DNA of 19,342 bases from Mailhella sp. (GCA_017411945.1 JAFQPD010000106.1:1-19342); one strand, 5' to 3'. Shown: positions 8,177-15,138, counted from the stretch's first letter. Notes: generated by a model from the letters alone, not told the origin. Numbers and translations: made by a program.

Positions 8177-8770
8177 ATGAAAAACCTTACGAAAAAAGAA
8201 GCGCTGCTGCAGGCAGCCAAGGAACTGTTCGGAGAATACGGATTTGCCGAGACTACGTTCAAGAAGATCTCCGACCGTGCCGGCGTTGCCCTCGGGCTGC
8301 TCACCCATCATTACGGCAACAAGGAAAAGCTTTTCTTTGCCGCTGGCATGGACGTACTCGAAAATTTCATCAGCGTTCTGCAGCAGGCTACGGCCGATGC
8401 GGAAGACGGCCGCACCGGCGTACTGAGCTTCTGCCGCAGCTACCTCGCCTTCTCCATCGACCCGGATACGCACTGGCTCGTCCTCGTGCGCTGTTCCCCC
8501 TACAGCGACATGAAGACCAGCGAAGACCGCGACATCATGCTCCGCAAGTTCGAAGAAGTTCATCACCTCCTCGAAGTGCAGCTCCAGCGCGGCATGGATG
8601 ACGGCTCCATCGTTCCGCTCTGCCCTGCCAGCACCGCCCAGGTCATCACCGGCCTCATGGTAGGCGCCAACCGCACCCGTGTGCTCACCCCCTACACCTT
8701 CGGCTCCTCTCAGGACTTCTACACTGAGACTCTTGCCTTCGTGGACAGGGCCATCTCTGCCCGGAACTGA
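8177..8770 (+). CDS. TetR/AcrR family transcriptional regulator
   Basis: A 197-aa dimeric repressor-type protein. The N-terminal TetR DNA-binding domain is clear: KKEALLQAAKELFGEYGFAETTFKKISDRAGVALGLLTHHYGNKEKLFFAA, with the helix-turn-helix at about residues 25-47 and the family's recognition-helix ending HHYGNKEKL. The C-terminal ligand-binding domain (residues 60-197) is divergent, as usual. The ATG at 8177 lacks an obvious Shine-Dalgarno, and an earlier in-frame ATG at 8063 would add 38 residues without family character, so the shorter form is chosen. uppP begins one base after the stop, and the AI-2E-type transporter is divergent; both are plausible targets. The inducer is unknown. Confidence 0.9.
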   Translation: MKNLTKKEALLQAAKELFGEYGFAETTFKKISDRAGVALGLLTHHYGNKEKLFFAAGMDVLENFISVLQQATADAEDGRTGVLSFCRSYLAFSIDPDTHWLVLVRCSPYSDMKTSEDRDIMLRKFEEVHHLLEVQLQRGMDDGSIVPLCPASTAQVITGLMVGANRTRVLTPYTFGSSQDFYTETLAFVDRAISARN

Positions 8771-8771
8771 C

Positions 8772-9578
8772 ATGGATTCCCTCTTTACAGCCGCCACTCT
8801 TGGCCTGGTGGAAGGACTCACGGAATTTCTTCCCATATCCTCTTCCGGCCATCTGGTCATCGCTTCCAGCCTTCTCGGCTTCGAAGGGCCAAAATCCTCT
8901 ACTTTCGGCGTCGTCATACAGGTCGGCGCCATTCTTGCAGTCCTCACCCTGTACTGGCGGCGTTTCTTCGGCCTGCTCCGGCCTCAGCCCGGCTCCAGCT
9001 TTTCTGGCCTGCGCGGCATCCTTCTTCTTGTCCTGACCACCCTGCCCGGAGCCCTGCTCGGGCTTCTCCTGCACGGCTTCATCAAAACCCTGTTCACCCC
9101 TGAGACTGTTTCCGCAGCCCTCGTCGTCGGCGGCGTGCTCATGCTCGTCATTGAAAAAGTCATGGCCGAATGCCAGAACGATACGCCGACCGCCACGCTG
9201 GACCAGCTCACCCTGAAGCAGGCCTTCGGCATAGGCTGTTTCCAGTGCCTCGCCCTGTGGCCCGGCTTTTCGCGCTCCGCTTCCACCATCATGGGCGGAA
9301 TGATACTCGGCGTGCGCCGGGAAACGGCAGCGGAATACTCTTTCGTTGCCGCAGTGCCCATCATCCTAGGTGCCGCAGGGTACGACCTGCTCAAGTCGCT
9401 CTCTCTTTTCAGCGCGGCCGACATCCCCTTCTTCATCGCAGGCTCCGGGGTAGCCTTCTTCTCCGCCATTGTGGCCATGCGCACCTTCATTGCCATACTA
9501 AAGCGCAACACCCTGAAACCATTTGCTATTTACCGCTTTATCATTGCAGCCCCCGTGTACTGGTTCATGGTTCAATAA
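8772..9578 (+). CDS. uppP: Undecaprenyl-diphosphatase (UppP/BacA)
   Basis: A 268-aa polytopic membrane enzyme that removes a phosphate from undecaprenyl diphosphate, recycling the lipid carrier for peptidoglycan and other envelope polymers; overproduction gives bacitracin resistance in known cases. Both signature motifs are intact: EGLTEFLPISSSGHL (residues 14-28, with the E/E and SSSGH residues) and WPGFSRSASTIMGG (163-176, with R168). Length is typical (~265-275). The start at 8772 is one base beyond the TetR stop, with no strong Shine-Dalgarno, suggesting expression by translational coupling with the regulator. A terminator follows at 9602-9628. Confidence 0.96.
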   Translation: MDSLFTAATLGLVEGLTEFLPISSSGHLVIASSLLGFEGPKSSTFGVVIQVGAILAVLTLYWRRFFGLLRPQPGSSFSGLRGILLLVLTTLPGALLGLLLHGFIKTLFTPETVSAALVVGGVLMLVIEKVMAECQNDTPTATLDQLTLKQAFGIGCFQCLALWPGFSRSASTIMGGMILGVRRETAAEYSFVAAVPIILGAAGYDLLKSLSLFSAADIPFFIAGSGVAFFSAIVAMRTFIAILKRNTLKPFAIYRFIIAAPVYWFMVQ

Positions 9579-9601
9579 ATTTTTTAGAAAAAAGCGAAAA
9601 A

Positions 9602-9628
9602 AACGCTTGCCAAGCGTTGCCATTTTTT
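9602..9628 (+). terminator. Intrinsic terminator after uppP
   Basis: AACGCTT (9602-9608), a 3-base loop, AAGCGTT (9612-9618), GCCA, then TTTTTT. It is a perfect 7-bp stem 24 bases after the uppP stop. It overlaps a possible promoter for the tRNA downstream (TTGCCA at 9607-9612 and TATAAA at 9628-9633, 15-base spacer), which is a weak call. Confidence 0.7.
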
Positions 9629-9667
9629 ATAAATACCTTCCTGCGCCGGATACGTCCGGGCCACAAT

Positions 9668-9744
9668 GGCAAGGTAGCTCAGTTGGTCAGAGCATGCGGT
9701 TCATACCCGCAGTGTCGAGAGTTCAAATCTCCCCCTTGCTACCA
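9668..9744 (+). tRNA. tRNA-Met (CAT), copy 1
   Basis: A 77-nt cloverleaf read by hand: acceptor GGCAAGG/CCTTGCT, D-stem GCTC/GAGC, anticodon stem TGCGG/CCGCA with loop TTCATAC (anticodon CAT), 5-nt variable region, T-loop TTCAAAT and encoded CCA. Lack of the initiator C1-A72 mismatch and of three G-C pairs next to the anticodon loop favours elongator Met. A tRNA-Ile2 whose C34 is modified to lysidine cannot be excluded by sequence alone. Oddities: a G1-U72 wobble, and an A50-C64 mismatch in the T-stem, both shared with the second copy. Confidence 0.93.
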
Positions 9745-9751
9745 GAAATAT

Positions 9752-9785
9752 AAAAAGTCCAAGTTGCTCGCTTGGACTTTTTTTT
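9752..9785 (+). terminator. Intrinsic terminator after tRNA-Met copy 1
   Basis: GTCCAAG (9757-9763) pairs perfectly with CTTGGAC (9771-9777) around a 7-base loop. It is flanked by A5 on the left and a run of eight T on the right, so the stem extends to 12 bp. It starts 8 bases after the tRNA CCA. Confidence 0.92.
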
Positions 9786-9859
9786 GTGCTTATTCCGGTG
9801 TATGCTCTGCGTGCGCCGCAGCACGCTTCATGCGCCTTTCCATACCCATCGGAGTTCTC

Positions 9860-10915
9860 ATGGCTTCCCCGTCTCGCCCTCACCGCATCCAAGTCTTCGG
9901 CCATAAAAATCCCGATACCGACTCCGTCATCGGTGCCATTGCCCTCGCTGAGCTTCAAAACCAGCGCGGCATGCCTTCCAGCCCCCGCGTTCAAGGCCCT
10001 ACCGGCCCCGAGACCAACTTCGTGATGGAGCGTTTCAACATCAAGCCCCCTCGCATCGCTGAAACAGTTGCGGGCCGTCAGGTCAGCCTTGTGGACTTCT
10101 CCGATGTAACACAGGCTCCCCACGGCTTCGACAGCTGCTCCGTCGTTTCCATAGTGGACCACCACAAGCTGGGAAGCGTGACCACTGCCTCCCCTCTGGA
10201 GATGTGGGTCTGGCCCGTTGGCTGCTGCAACACCATACTGAAGGCCATGTACGACTTCTACGGTGGCTATGTGCCCACCTATCTTGCGGGTGGCATGCTC
10301 TGCGCCATCCTTTCAGACACCGTGCTCTTCAAATCTCCGACGACTACCGATGCCGACCGCAAAGCCGCCGATGAGCTGGCGGAAATAGCCGGAGTGAAGG
10401 ATATCATGGCTCTCGGCATGGAGATGTTCCGCGCCAAGTCCGACCTGAACGACGCCCCCGACAATATCTTCCAGCGTGACTACAAGGAATTCGAGATCAA
10501 CGGGCGCAAGGTAGGCATAGGCCAGATAGAACTCATGGACGCCTCCATGATCGCCCCCATCAAGGACGAGCTCTTCCGTTCCGCCCGCCGCCTTCTGGAA
10601 GGCAACGGCTGCCATACCGTGCTTTTCCTCGCTACAGACATCATCAAGGAAGGCTCGCAGATGCTTGTGGTCTCGCGCGACCTTTCCGTCACGGAAAAAG
10701 CCTTCGGCGTCGCCCTTTCCCCCTACAAGCTCACCAAGCTCCGCAAGTCCGCCCCGGCCTACAGCAAGGAATCCGACACGGATTACCACCACCTGGAACC
10801 CTCTTCCGGCACTCCCTGGGCCGACCGACTGGCCGAACAGTGGATGCCCGGAATGCTGAGCCGAAAAAAGCAGGTGCTCCCTTTTCTCATGGATGCCTTC
10901 AATTCGCTTGACTGA
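9860..10915 (+). CDS. ppaC: Manganese-dependent inorganic pyrophosphatase (family II)
   Basis: A 351-aa cytoplasmic DHH-family pyrophosphatase hydrolysing PPi to phosphate, which pulls biosynthetic reactions and, in sulfate reducers, ATP-sulfurylase-driven sulfate activation. Family II metal and active-site motifs are visible: GHKNPDTDS (H15, D19, D21), LVDFSD (D79), VDHHKLG (D100-H101-H102) and ILSDTVLFKSPT (D153) in the DHH domain. The C-terminal DHHA2 domain ends with the substrate-binding SRKKQ (334-338). It is about 40 residues longer than the usual ~310; the extra is mostly around residues 275-330 (ALSPYKLTKLRKSAPAYSKE onwards). The longer frame upstream runs through uppP and the tRNA, so the start at 9860, with GGAG five bases away, is clear. 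It is flanked by two identical tRNA-Met genes. Confidence 0.95.
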   Translation: MASPSRPHRIQVFGHKNPDTDSVIGAIALAELQNQRGMPSSPRVQGPTGPETNFVMERFNIKPPRIAETVAGRQVSLVDFSDVTQAPHGFDSCSVVSIVDHHKLGSVTTASPLEMWVWPVGCCNTILKAMYDFYGGYVPTYLAGGMLCAILSDTVLFKSPTTTDADRKAADELAEIAGVKDIMALGMEMFRAKSDLNDAPDNIFQRDYKEFEINGRKVGIGQIELMDASMIAPIKDELFRSARRLLEGNGCHTVLFLATDIIKEGSQMLVVSRDLSVTEKAFGVALSPYKLTKLRKSAPAYSKESDTDYHHLEPSSGTPWADRLAEQWMPGMLSRKKQVLPFLMDAFNSLD

Positions 10916-10934
10916 GTTCGAATAATCGTATAGA
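10908..10934 (+). promoter_or_regulatory. Possible promoter of tRNA-Met copy 2
   Basis: TTGACT (10908-10913, overlapping the ppaC stop) and TATAGA (10929-10934), 15 bases apart, 12 bases before the tRNA. The boxes are good but the spacing is short, so read-through from ppaC is an alternative. Confidence 0.3.
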
Positions 10935-10946
10935 AGATTCCCACAT

Positions 10947-11023
10947 GGCAAGGTAGCTCAGTTGGTCAGAGCATGCGGTTCATACCCGCAGTGTCGAGAG
11001 TTCAAATCTCCCCCTTGCTACCA
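10947..11023 (+). tRNA. tRNA-Met (CAT), copy 2
   Basis: A 77-nt gene identical base for base to the copy at 9668-9744, including the encoded CCA, anticodon CAT, the G1-U72 wobble and the T-stem A-C mismatch. It begins 31 bases after the ppaC stop and is followed by its own terminator, which is unrelated in sequence to that of copy 1. Confidence 0.93.
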
Positions 11024-11031
11024 TGAAAAAC

Positions 11032-11063
11032 AAGGGCGGTTCCTCATCGGGGCCGCCTTTTTT
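11032..11063 (+). terminator. Intrinsic terminator after tRNA-Met copy 2
   Basis: GGCGG (11035-11039) pairs with CCGCC (11053-11057), extended by G-T and two A-T pairs, and is followed by TTTTTT. It starts 9 bases after the tRNA. Confidence 0.8.
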
Positions 11064-11085
11064 CATGCCTTTTCTCTCGCAGCAG

Positions 11086-11131
11086 AAAACTCCCCCGCAG
11101 CATAGCCGCGAGGGAGTCGTCATTTTTTTTT
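11086..11131. terminator. Hairpin between convergent tRNA-Met and aspA
   Basis: ACTCCCCCGC (11089-11098) pairs with GCGAGGGAGT (11108-11117), one mismatch, loop 9. On the minus strand it lies downstream of the aspA stop and is followed by only four T. On the plus strand a run of nine T starts five bases after the stem. It probably terminates aspA and acts as a backstop for plus-strand transcription. Confidence 0.6.
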
Positions 11132-11140
11132 AAAGGCAGC

Positions 11141-12589
11141 CTACTTGCCAAGCTTTTCAAGGCGTTCGGCTATCTCCTTGATGAGGGCCTTGTCTTCACC
11201 CGGGCAGAGCATGCGTTCGGGGCTGAGTATGGCGTCGAGCTGTTCGCGGGTCACGAGGTCGCTTTCCAGAACAAGGTCATACACGGAGCCGCCGGTATCC
11301 AAAGCCTTCCGGGCTATGCTCGAAGAGTGCTCGTAGCCGATATAGGGGGCCAGCGCCGTCACGATGCCTATGGAGTTCTTCATCATCTCGTAGCAGCGTT
11401 CGCTATTGGCCGTGATGCCGTCCACGCAGAGATCGCGCAGGGTGTGGCAGGCCGCGCCAAGGCGATGGAGGGAGCAGAACAGCGTATGGGCGATGATGGG
11501 CTCCATCACGTTCAGTTCGAGCTGGCCGGCTTCTGCCGCCATGGTGATGGTGACGTCCTTGCCGATGACGTCGAAGCATATCTGGTTCACCACTTCCGGG
11601 ATGACAGGGTTCACTTTGCCGGGCATGATGGAAGAGCCAGGCTGGCGAGGCGGCAGATTGATCTCGCTGAGGCCGCAGCGAGGGCCGGAAGAAAGCAGGC
11701 GCAAGTCGTTGCATATTTTGGAGAGCTTCACTACGAAACGCTTGAGCAGGCCGGAGATCTGGACGAAGGCGCCGGTATCGAAGGTGGCCTCCACATAATT
11801 CTCCGCCATGAACACGGGCAGGCCGGAAACTTCGGCAAGGTGCCGGGTAACAAGTTCGGCATAGCCTTCCGGCGTGTTTATGCCGGTGCCCACGGCCGTC
11901 GCCCCCATGTTCACGTCGCTTATCTGCTCGCGGCCTTCTCCCACGCGGCGAATGTCTTCCTTGATGGTCGTGGCCCATGCGCTGAACTCCATGCCCAGCG
12001 TCATGGGAACTGCGTCCTGAAGCTGGGTGCGGCCCATCTTCACCACGTGGCGGAACTCCTCGGCCTTGCGGGCAAAGCCTTCGCGGAGGTACTCCATGTC
12101 GCCCATGAAGTCGGTAAGCGCGTTATACAAGGCAAGGCGAATGGCCGTGGGGTAGACGTCGTTCGTGGACTGGGAGCAGTTCACATGGTTGTTCGGGTGG
12201 CAGTACTGGTATTCGCCCTTCTCGTGCCCCATGATCTCGAGGGCGATGTTGGCAATGACCTCGTTGGCGTTCATGTTGCAGGAAGTGCCTGCGCCGCCCT
12301 GAAAGACGTCGACAGGGAACTGGTCGAGATACTGCCCGGCGATGATGCGGTCGCAAGCCTGGCATATCGGCTCGCCGATGGAGCGGGGAAGGACGCCCAG
12401 CTCCATGTTGGCCATGGCGGCGGCTTTCTTCACATGGCCAAGGGCCTGTATGAAACGCGGCATCATGGCAATGGTGAGGCCGGAAATCTTGAAGTTTTCC
12501 ACCGCACGGCTCGTCTGTATGCCGTAATAGGCACTGGACGGAATCTCCAGTTCACCCAGAAAATCGTGCTCTTTGCGCGTAGCAGCCAT
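11141..12589 (-). CDS. aspA: Aspartate ammonia-lyase (aspartase)
   Basis: A 482-aa homotetrameric lyase converting L-aspartate to fumarate and ammonia. It carries the fumarase/aspartase signature GSSIMPGKVNP (residues 318-328) with the catalytic-loop serine. It also has the aspartase-like stretches FPVDVFQGGAGTSCNMNANEV, GRTQLQDAVPMTLG, SKICNDLRLLSSGPR and TMAAEAGQLELNVMEP, all closer to E. coli AspA than to FumC. Length is standard (~470-480). An upstream extension to 12682 is ignored because the ATG at 12589 has AGGAG at 7 bases and the homology begins there. A convincing promoter and a 17-bp palindrome sit in the leader. In anaerobes the enzyme feeds fumarate respiration or aspartate catabolism. 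Confidence 0.95.
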   Translation of the reverse strand: MAATRKEHDFLGELEIPSSAYYGIQTSRAVENFKISGLTIAMMPRFIQALGHVKKAAAMANMELGVLPRSIGEPICQACDRIIAGQYLDQFPVDVFQGGAGTSCNMNANEVIANIALEIMGHEKGEYQYCHPNNHVNCSQSTNDVYPTAIRLALYNALTDFMGDMEYLREGFARKAEEFRHVVKMGRTQLQDAVPMTLGMEFSAWATTIKEDIRRVGEGREQISDVNMGATAVGTGINTPEGYAELVTRHLAEVSGLPVFMAENYVEATFDTGAFVQISGLLKRFVVKLSKICNDLRLLSSGPRCGLSEINLPPRQPGSSIMPGKVNPVIPEVVNQICFDVIGKDVTITMAAEAGQLELNVMEPIIAHTLFCSLHRLGAACHTLRDLCVDGITANSERCYEMMKNSIGIVTALAPYIGYEHSSSIARKALDTGGSVYDLVLESDLVTREQLDAILSPERMLCPGEDKALIKEIAERLEKLGK

Positions 12590-12615
12590 AATACGTCTCC
12601 TTGAAAGCGTTGGAA

Positions 12616-12632
12616 GAAAATCCGTGATTTTC
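12616..12632. promoter_or_regulatory. 17-bp palindrome in the aspA leader
   Basis: GAAAATC, CGT, GATTTTC: a perfect 7-3-7 inverted repeat between the predicted aspA -10 box and the start codon, in the position of a repressor operator. It does not match the FNR/CRP consensus (TTGAT-N4-ATCAA). The 3-base loop is also compatible with a weak RNA hairpin. Confidence 0.35.
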
Positions 12633-12653
12633 AAAAATGTCTTCTTTCTTTCA

Positions 12654-12682
12654 AATATAAATAAAATCCTGCAACACTTCAA
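12654..12682 (-). promoter_or_regulatory. Candidate sigma-70 promoter of aspA
   Basis: On the minus strand TTGAAG (12682-12677) and TATATT (12659-12654) are separated by exactly 17 bases, in an AT-rich stretch, giving a leader of about 55-60 bases before the ATG at 12589. It is the best-looking promoter in the window. Confidence 0.55.
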
Positions 12683-12771
12683 TGCTCTTTGAAGATGCTG
12701 CTGAAAAATAACTCATATTTTCCCAAAGCTCCTCCGGGCCGCAACAAAATTCCTCTTTCTGGCGTCTGCAG

Positions 12772-12800
12772 TTGAAAGAAGGCGCGAATTACTCTAATCT
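12772..12800 (+). promoter_or_regulatory. Candidate promoter of the hpt operon
   Basis: TTGAAA (12772-12777), a 17-base spacer, then TAATCT (12795-12800), about 50 bases before the hpt ATG. The -35 box is good and the -10 box is weak. Confidence 0.35.
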
Positions 12801-12852
12801 GCCCTTATCATCCACGCTGGAAATCCAGCATTCCTGAGAGGAGGCGAACGCT

Positions 12853-13413
12853 ATGAGCAATGTCGGGCCGCTGGCTGAATATACCAGCCGCATAAAACGG
12901 GTCATCATCACCCAGGAGGAAATAGACGCAGCCATAAGGAAGGCCGCCAAAGACATCGACGCAGCCTACGTCGGCCGCCCTCTCCTGCTGGTGAGCATAC
13001 TCAAAGGCGCGTTCATTTTCATGGCCGACCTATGCCGGGCTGTCAGCATCCCCTGCGAGATAGGCTTCATGGCAGCAAAGAGCTATTACGAAGGCACCGA
13101 GTCCTCCGGCAACGTGACGATCACCCTCGACCTCGCTCAGGATATCAGCAAGTACCACGTCATCATCGTGGAAGATATCATCGACACCGGCAGGACTCTG
13201 AACGACATCATCAAGATGCTGAAGGCGCGCAATCCCCTGTCGCTGAAGGTGCTCACCCTGCTGGACAAGCCCTCCCGGAGGCTCGTGGACCTCAAGGCCG
13301 ACGTTTCCCTCTTCACCATCCCGGATCTCTTCGTCATAGGCTACGGCCTTGACTGCGGCGAACTCTACCGCAGCCTGCCCTATGTGGCCGAGTACGACGA
13401 AAAGGGGGAATGA
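12853..13413 (+). CDS. hpt: Hypoxanthine phosphoribosyltransferase
   Basis: A 186-aa type I phosphoribosyltransferase that salvages hypoxanthine (and probably guanine) to IMP/GMP using PRPP. The PRPP-binding motif VIIVEDIIDTGRTL is at residues 103-116. The pyrophosphate-binding loop is SILKGAF (48-54), the flexible-loop SYYEGTESSG follows at 77-86, and the base-binding tail is LLDKPSRR with DLFVIGYGLDCGELYRSLPYV. Length is standard. AGGAGG lies nine bases before the ATG. The permease gene follows after one base, forming a purine uptake-and-salvage operon. Confidence 0.95.
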   Translation: MSNVGPLAEYTSRIKRVIITQEEIDAAIRKAAKDIDAAYVGRPLLLVSILKGAFIFMADLCRAVSIPCEIGFMAAKSYYEGTESSGNVTITLDLAQDISKYHVIIVEDIIDTGRTLNDIIKMLKARNPLSLKVLTLLDKPSRRLVDLKADVSLFTIPDLFVIGYGLDCGELYRSLPYVAEYDEKGE

Positions 13414-13414
13414 C

Positions 13415-14779
13415 ATGCTCGAAAAACTTTTCAAGCTGAAAGCGCACGGCACCAACGCCAAAACGGAAATGGTAGCAGGCCTCACCACCTTCATGACCAT
13501 GGCCTACATACTTGCCGTGAACCCGAGCATACTCTCCGCCGCAGGCATGGACCCCACCGCCGTCCTGCTTGCCACCTGCTTTGCCTCGTTCATTGGCACC
13601 GTATGCATGGCTCTGATGGCCAACCTGCCCTTCGCCCTTTCCGCTGGCATGGGCCTCAACGCCTTCTTCGCCTACACTGTGGTGCTGGGCTTCGGCTACA
13701 GCTGGCAGATAGCCCTGCTGGCCGTTTTCATCGAGGGCATCCTCTTCCTCGCCCTGTCCCTTTCCGGCATCCGCGAAGCCATCTTCAACGCTATCCCCTA
13801 TCAGCTGAAGCAGGCCGTTTCCGTGGGCATCGGCATCTTCATCGCCTTCATCGGCCTGCAGAATTCCGGTCTCTGCATCGACAACCCCGCAACGCTCGTT
13901 GGCCTGCTCAACTTTACAGAGTCCTTCTCCACCCGCGGCATCTGCGCCATCCTCACCCTGCTGGGCACTTTCATCACGGCCATACTCTACATCCGGCAAG
14001 TGAAAGGCTCCATTCTCATCGGCATCATCGCCACCTGGGGCCTCGGCATAGCCTGCCAGCTGACGGGCGTCTATGTGCCCGACCCTTCCAAAGGCTTCTT
14101 CGACCTGCTCCCGCATCTCGGCTTCACCGATTTCTCGAAGCTGGGCCTGACCTTCGGCCAGTGCTTCAAGTTCGACATGGCAGGCGTGGACATCTTCAAC
14201 TTCCTCGTCATCATCTTCTCATTCCTCTTCGTCGACCTCTTCGATACCCTTGGCACGCTCATCGGCGTGAGTGCCAAGGCCAAGATGCTCGACGAACAGG
14301 GCCGCCTGCCCCAGATACGCCCCGCCCTGCTCGCCGACTCCATAGCAACGGCCGCCGGCGCCGTGCTCGGCACTTCCACCACGACGACCTTCGTGGAATC
14401 CTCCGCCGGCGTGGCTGTGGGCGGACGTACCGGCCTCACGGCTATGACAACAGCCTTCCTCTTCCTCATCTCCACGCTGTTCGCGCCCGTGTTCACCGCC
14501 GTGCCTGCCTTTGCTACGGCCCCCGCGCTCATCATCGTGGGCTTCCTCATGTTCAGCAACGTGGCCCAGCTGAAGCTGACGGACGATAACTTCTACTCGG
14601 CTATCCCCGCCTATCTCTGCATCATAGCCATGCCGCTGTTCTACAGCATCTCCGAAGGCATCTCCTTCGGCGTCATCTCCTATGTGCTCATCAGCATGCT
14701 CTGCGGCAAGCGCAAGGAACTTAACGCCATCCTTTACATTCTCGCCGCCCTGTTCGTTCTGAAATACATCTTCCTCTGA
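13415..14779 (+). CDS. NCS2-family purine permease (PbuG/AzgA type)
   Basis: A 454-aa, about 12-14-helix inner-membrane permease of the NCS2 nucleobase:cation symporter family, AzgA/PbuG branch (adenine, guanine, hypoxanthine uptake). The branch's opening motif EMVAGLTTFMTMAYILAVNPSILSAAGMD is present, with the conserved FALSAGMGLNAFFAYTVV, VDLFDTLGTLIGVS and GTSTTTTFVESSAGVAVGGRTGLTA segments. The ATG at 13415, one base after the hpt stop, has GGGGGA upstream. Pairing with hpt in one operon supports hypoxanthine/guanine as substrates. An opposite-strand frame of similar length is only a shadow. Confidence 0.93.
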   Translation: MLEKLFKLKAHGTNAKTEMVAGLTTFMTMAYILAVNPSILSAAGMDPTAVLLATCFASFIGTVCMALMANLPFALSAGMGLNAFFAYTVVLGFGYSWQIALLAVFIEGILFLALSLSGIREAIFNAIPYQLKQAVSVGIGIFIAFIGLQNSGLCIDNPATLVGLLNFTESFSTRGICAILTLLGTFITAILYIRQVKGSILIGIIATWGLGIACQLTGVYVPDPSKGFFDLLPHLGFTDFSKLGLTFGQCFKFDMAGVDIFNFLVIIFSFLFVDLFDTLGTLIGVSAKAKMLDEQGRLPQIRPALLADSIATAAGAVLGTSTTTTFVESSAGVAVGGRTGLTAMTTAFLFLISTLFAPVFTAVPAFATAPALIIVGFLMFSNVAQLKLTDDNFYSAIPAYLCIIAMPLFYSISEGISFGVISYVLISMLCGKRKELNAILYILAALFVLKYIFL

Positions 14780-14798
14780 TGCGTACATATCGCACAGC

Positions 14799-14838
14799 AA
14801 AGGCCGGGAACTTCACTGCAGAAGCTCCCGGCCTTTTT
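14799..14838 (+). terminator. Intrinsic terminator of the hpt-permease operon
   Basis: AAAGGCCGGGA pairs with TCCCGGCCTTT, with further pairing of CTTC with GAAG inside, ending in TTTTT. The long GC-rich stem begins 19 bases after the permease stop. It is the last feature of clearly chromosomal character before the accessory segment. Confidence 0.9.
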
Positions 14839-15017
14839 ATGTGCTCTGGCCAGCAGGACGAACGACGCGCAGCAATGCGTGATTTCCAGTCATCCATCCT
14901 GCGCCATTCCGCGAACAGAGAAGCCGCCCAATCGGCACAGTGAATTGTCATGGCCAAACTGAAGTCAACAAAAGGCTCGTGCGGGCAGTTCGGTTCTGGA
15001 ACTCGTTGATTTTAAAC

Positions 15018-15053
15018 AAAAAAAAGAGTCACAGCTTCGAAAAACTGTGACTC
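15018..15053 (-). terminator. Minus-strand intrinsic terminator
   Basis: GAGTCACAG (15026-15034) pairs with CTGTGACTC (15045-15053) around a 10-base loop. Read on the minus strand, the stem is followed by eight T (15025-15018). It lies directly beyond the tRNA-like 3' end at 15066-15083, as a tRNA terminator would. Confidence 0.75.
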
Positions 15054-15065
15054 ATTAAATCAAAA

Positions 15066-15083
15066 TGGTGCGAGGGACAGAAT
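15066..15083 (-). repeat. tRNA 3'-end-like sequence, possible attachment-site remnant
   Basis: On the minus strand this reads ATTCTGTCCCTCGCACCA: the end of a T-loop, a T-stem arm, an acceptor arm CCCTCGC, discriminator A and CCA. CCCTCGCACCA is how many bacterial tRNA-Leu genes end. The rest of the tRNA is missing, and the T-stem is one base short of a normal tRNA, so it is either a partial att duplicate or chance. Confidence 0.35.
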
Positions 15084-15118
15084 GGTTTTTATAAATAATA
15101 TACTGTTTTAATTGGAAA

Positions 15119-15138
15119 TAAAAAATTTAAATTTTTTA
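15119..15138. repeat. 20-bp perfect AT palindrome
   Basis: A perfect palindrome of only A and T: T, A6, T3, A3, T6, A. Phased A- and T-tracts of this kind are curved and suit a nucleoid-protein or recombination site. It could also simply be part of an AT-rich spacer. Confidence 0.5.

Noticed and set aside
9646..9659. CCGGA-TACG-TCCGG hairpin just before tRNA-Met copy 1
   Set aside because: No T-run follows, and it is absent before copy 2; probably incidental.
11327..12604. A 425-codon plus-strand open frame opposite aspA
   Set aside because: Shadow of aspA, which has full-length family similarity, a promoter and a Shine-Dalgarno.
14721..14957. A 78-codon minus-strand open frame past the purine permease
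   Set aside because: It runs through the permease terminator and into the permease 3' end, and has no Shine-Dalgarno or family content.
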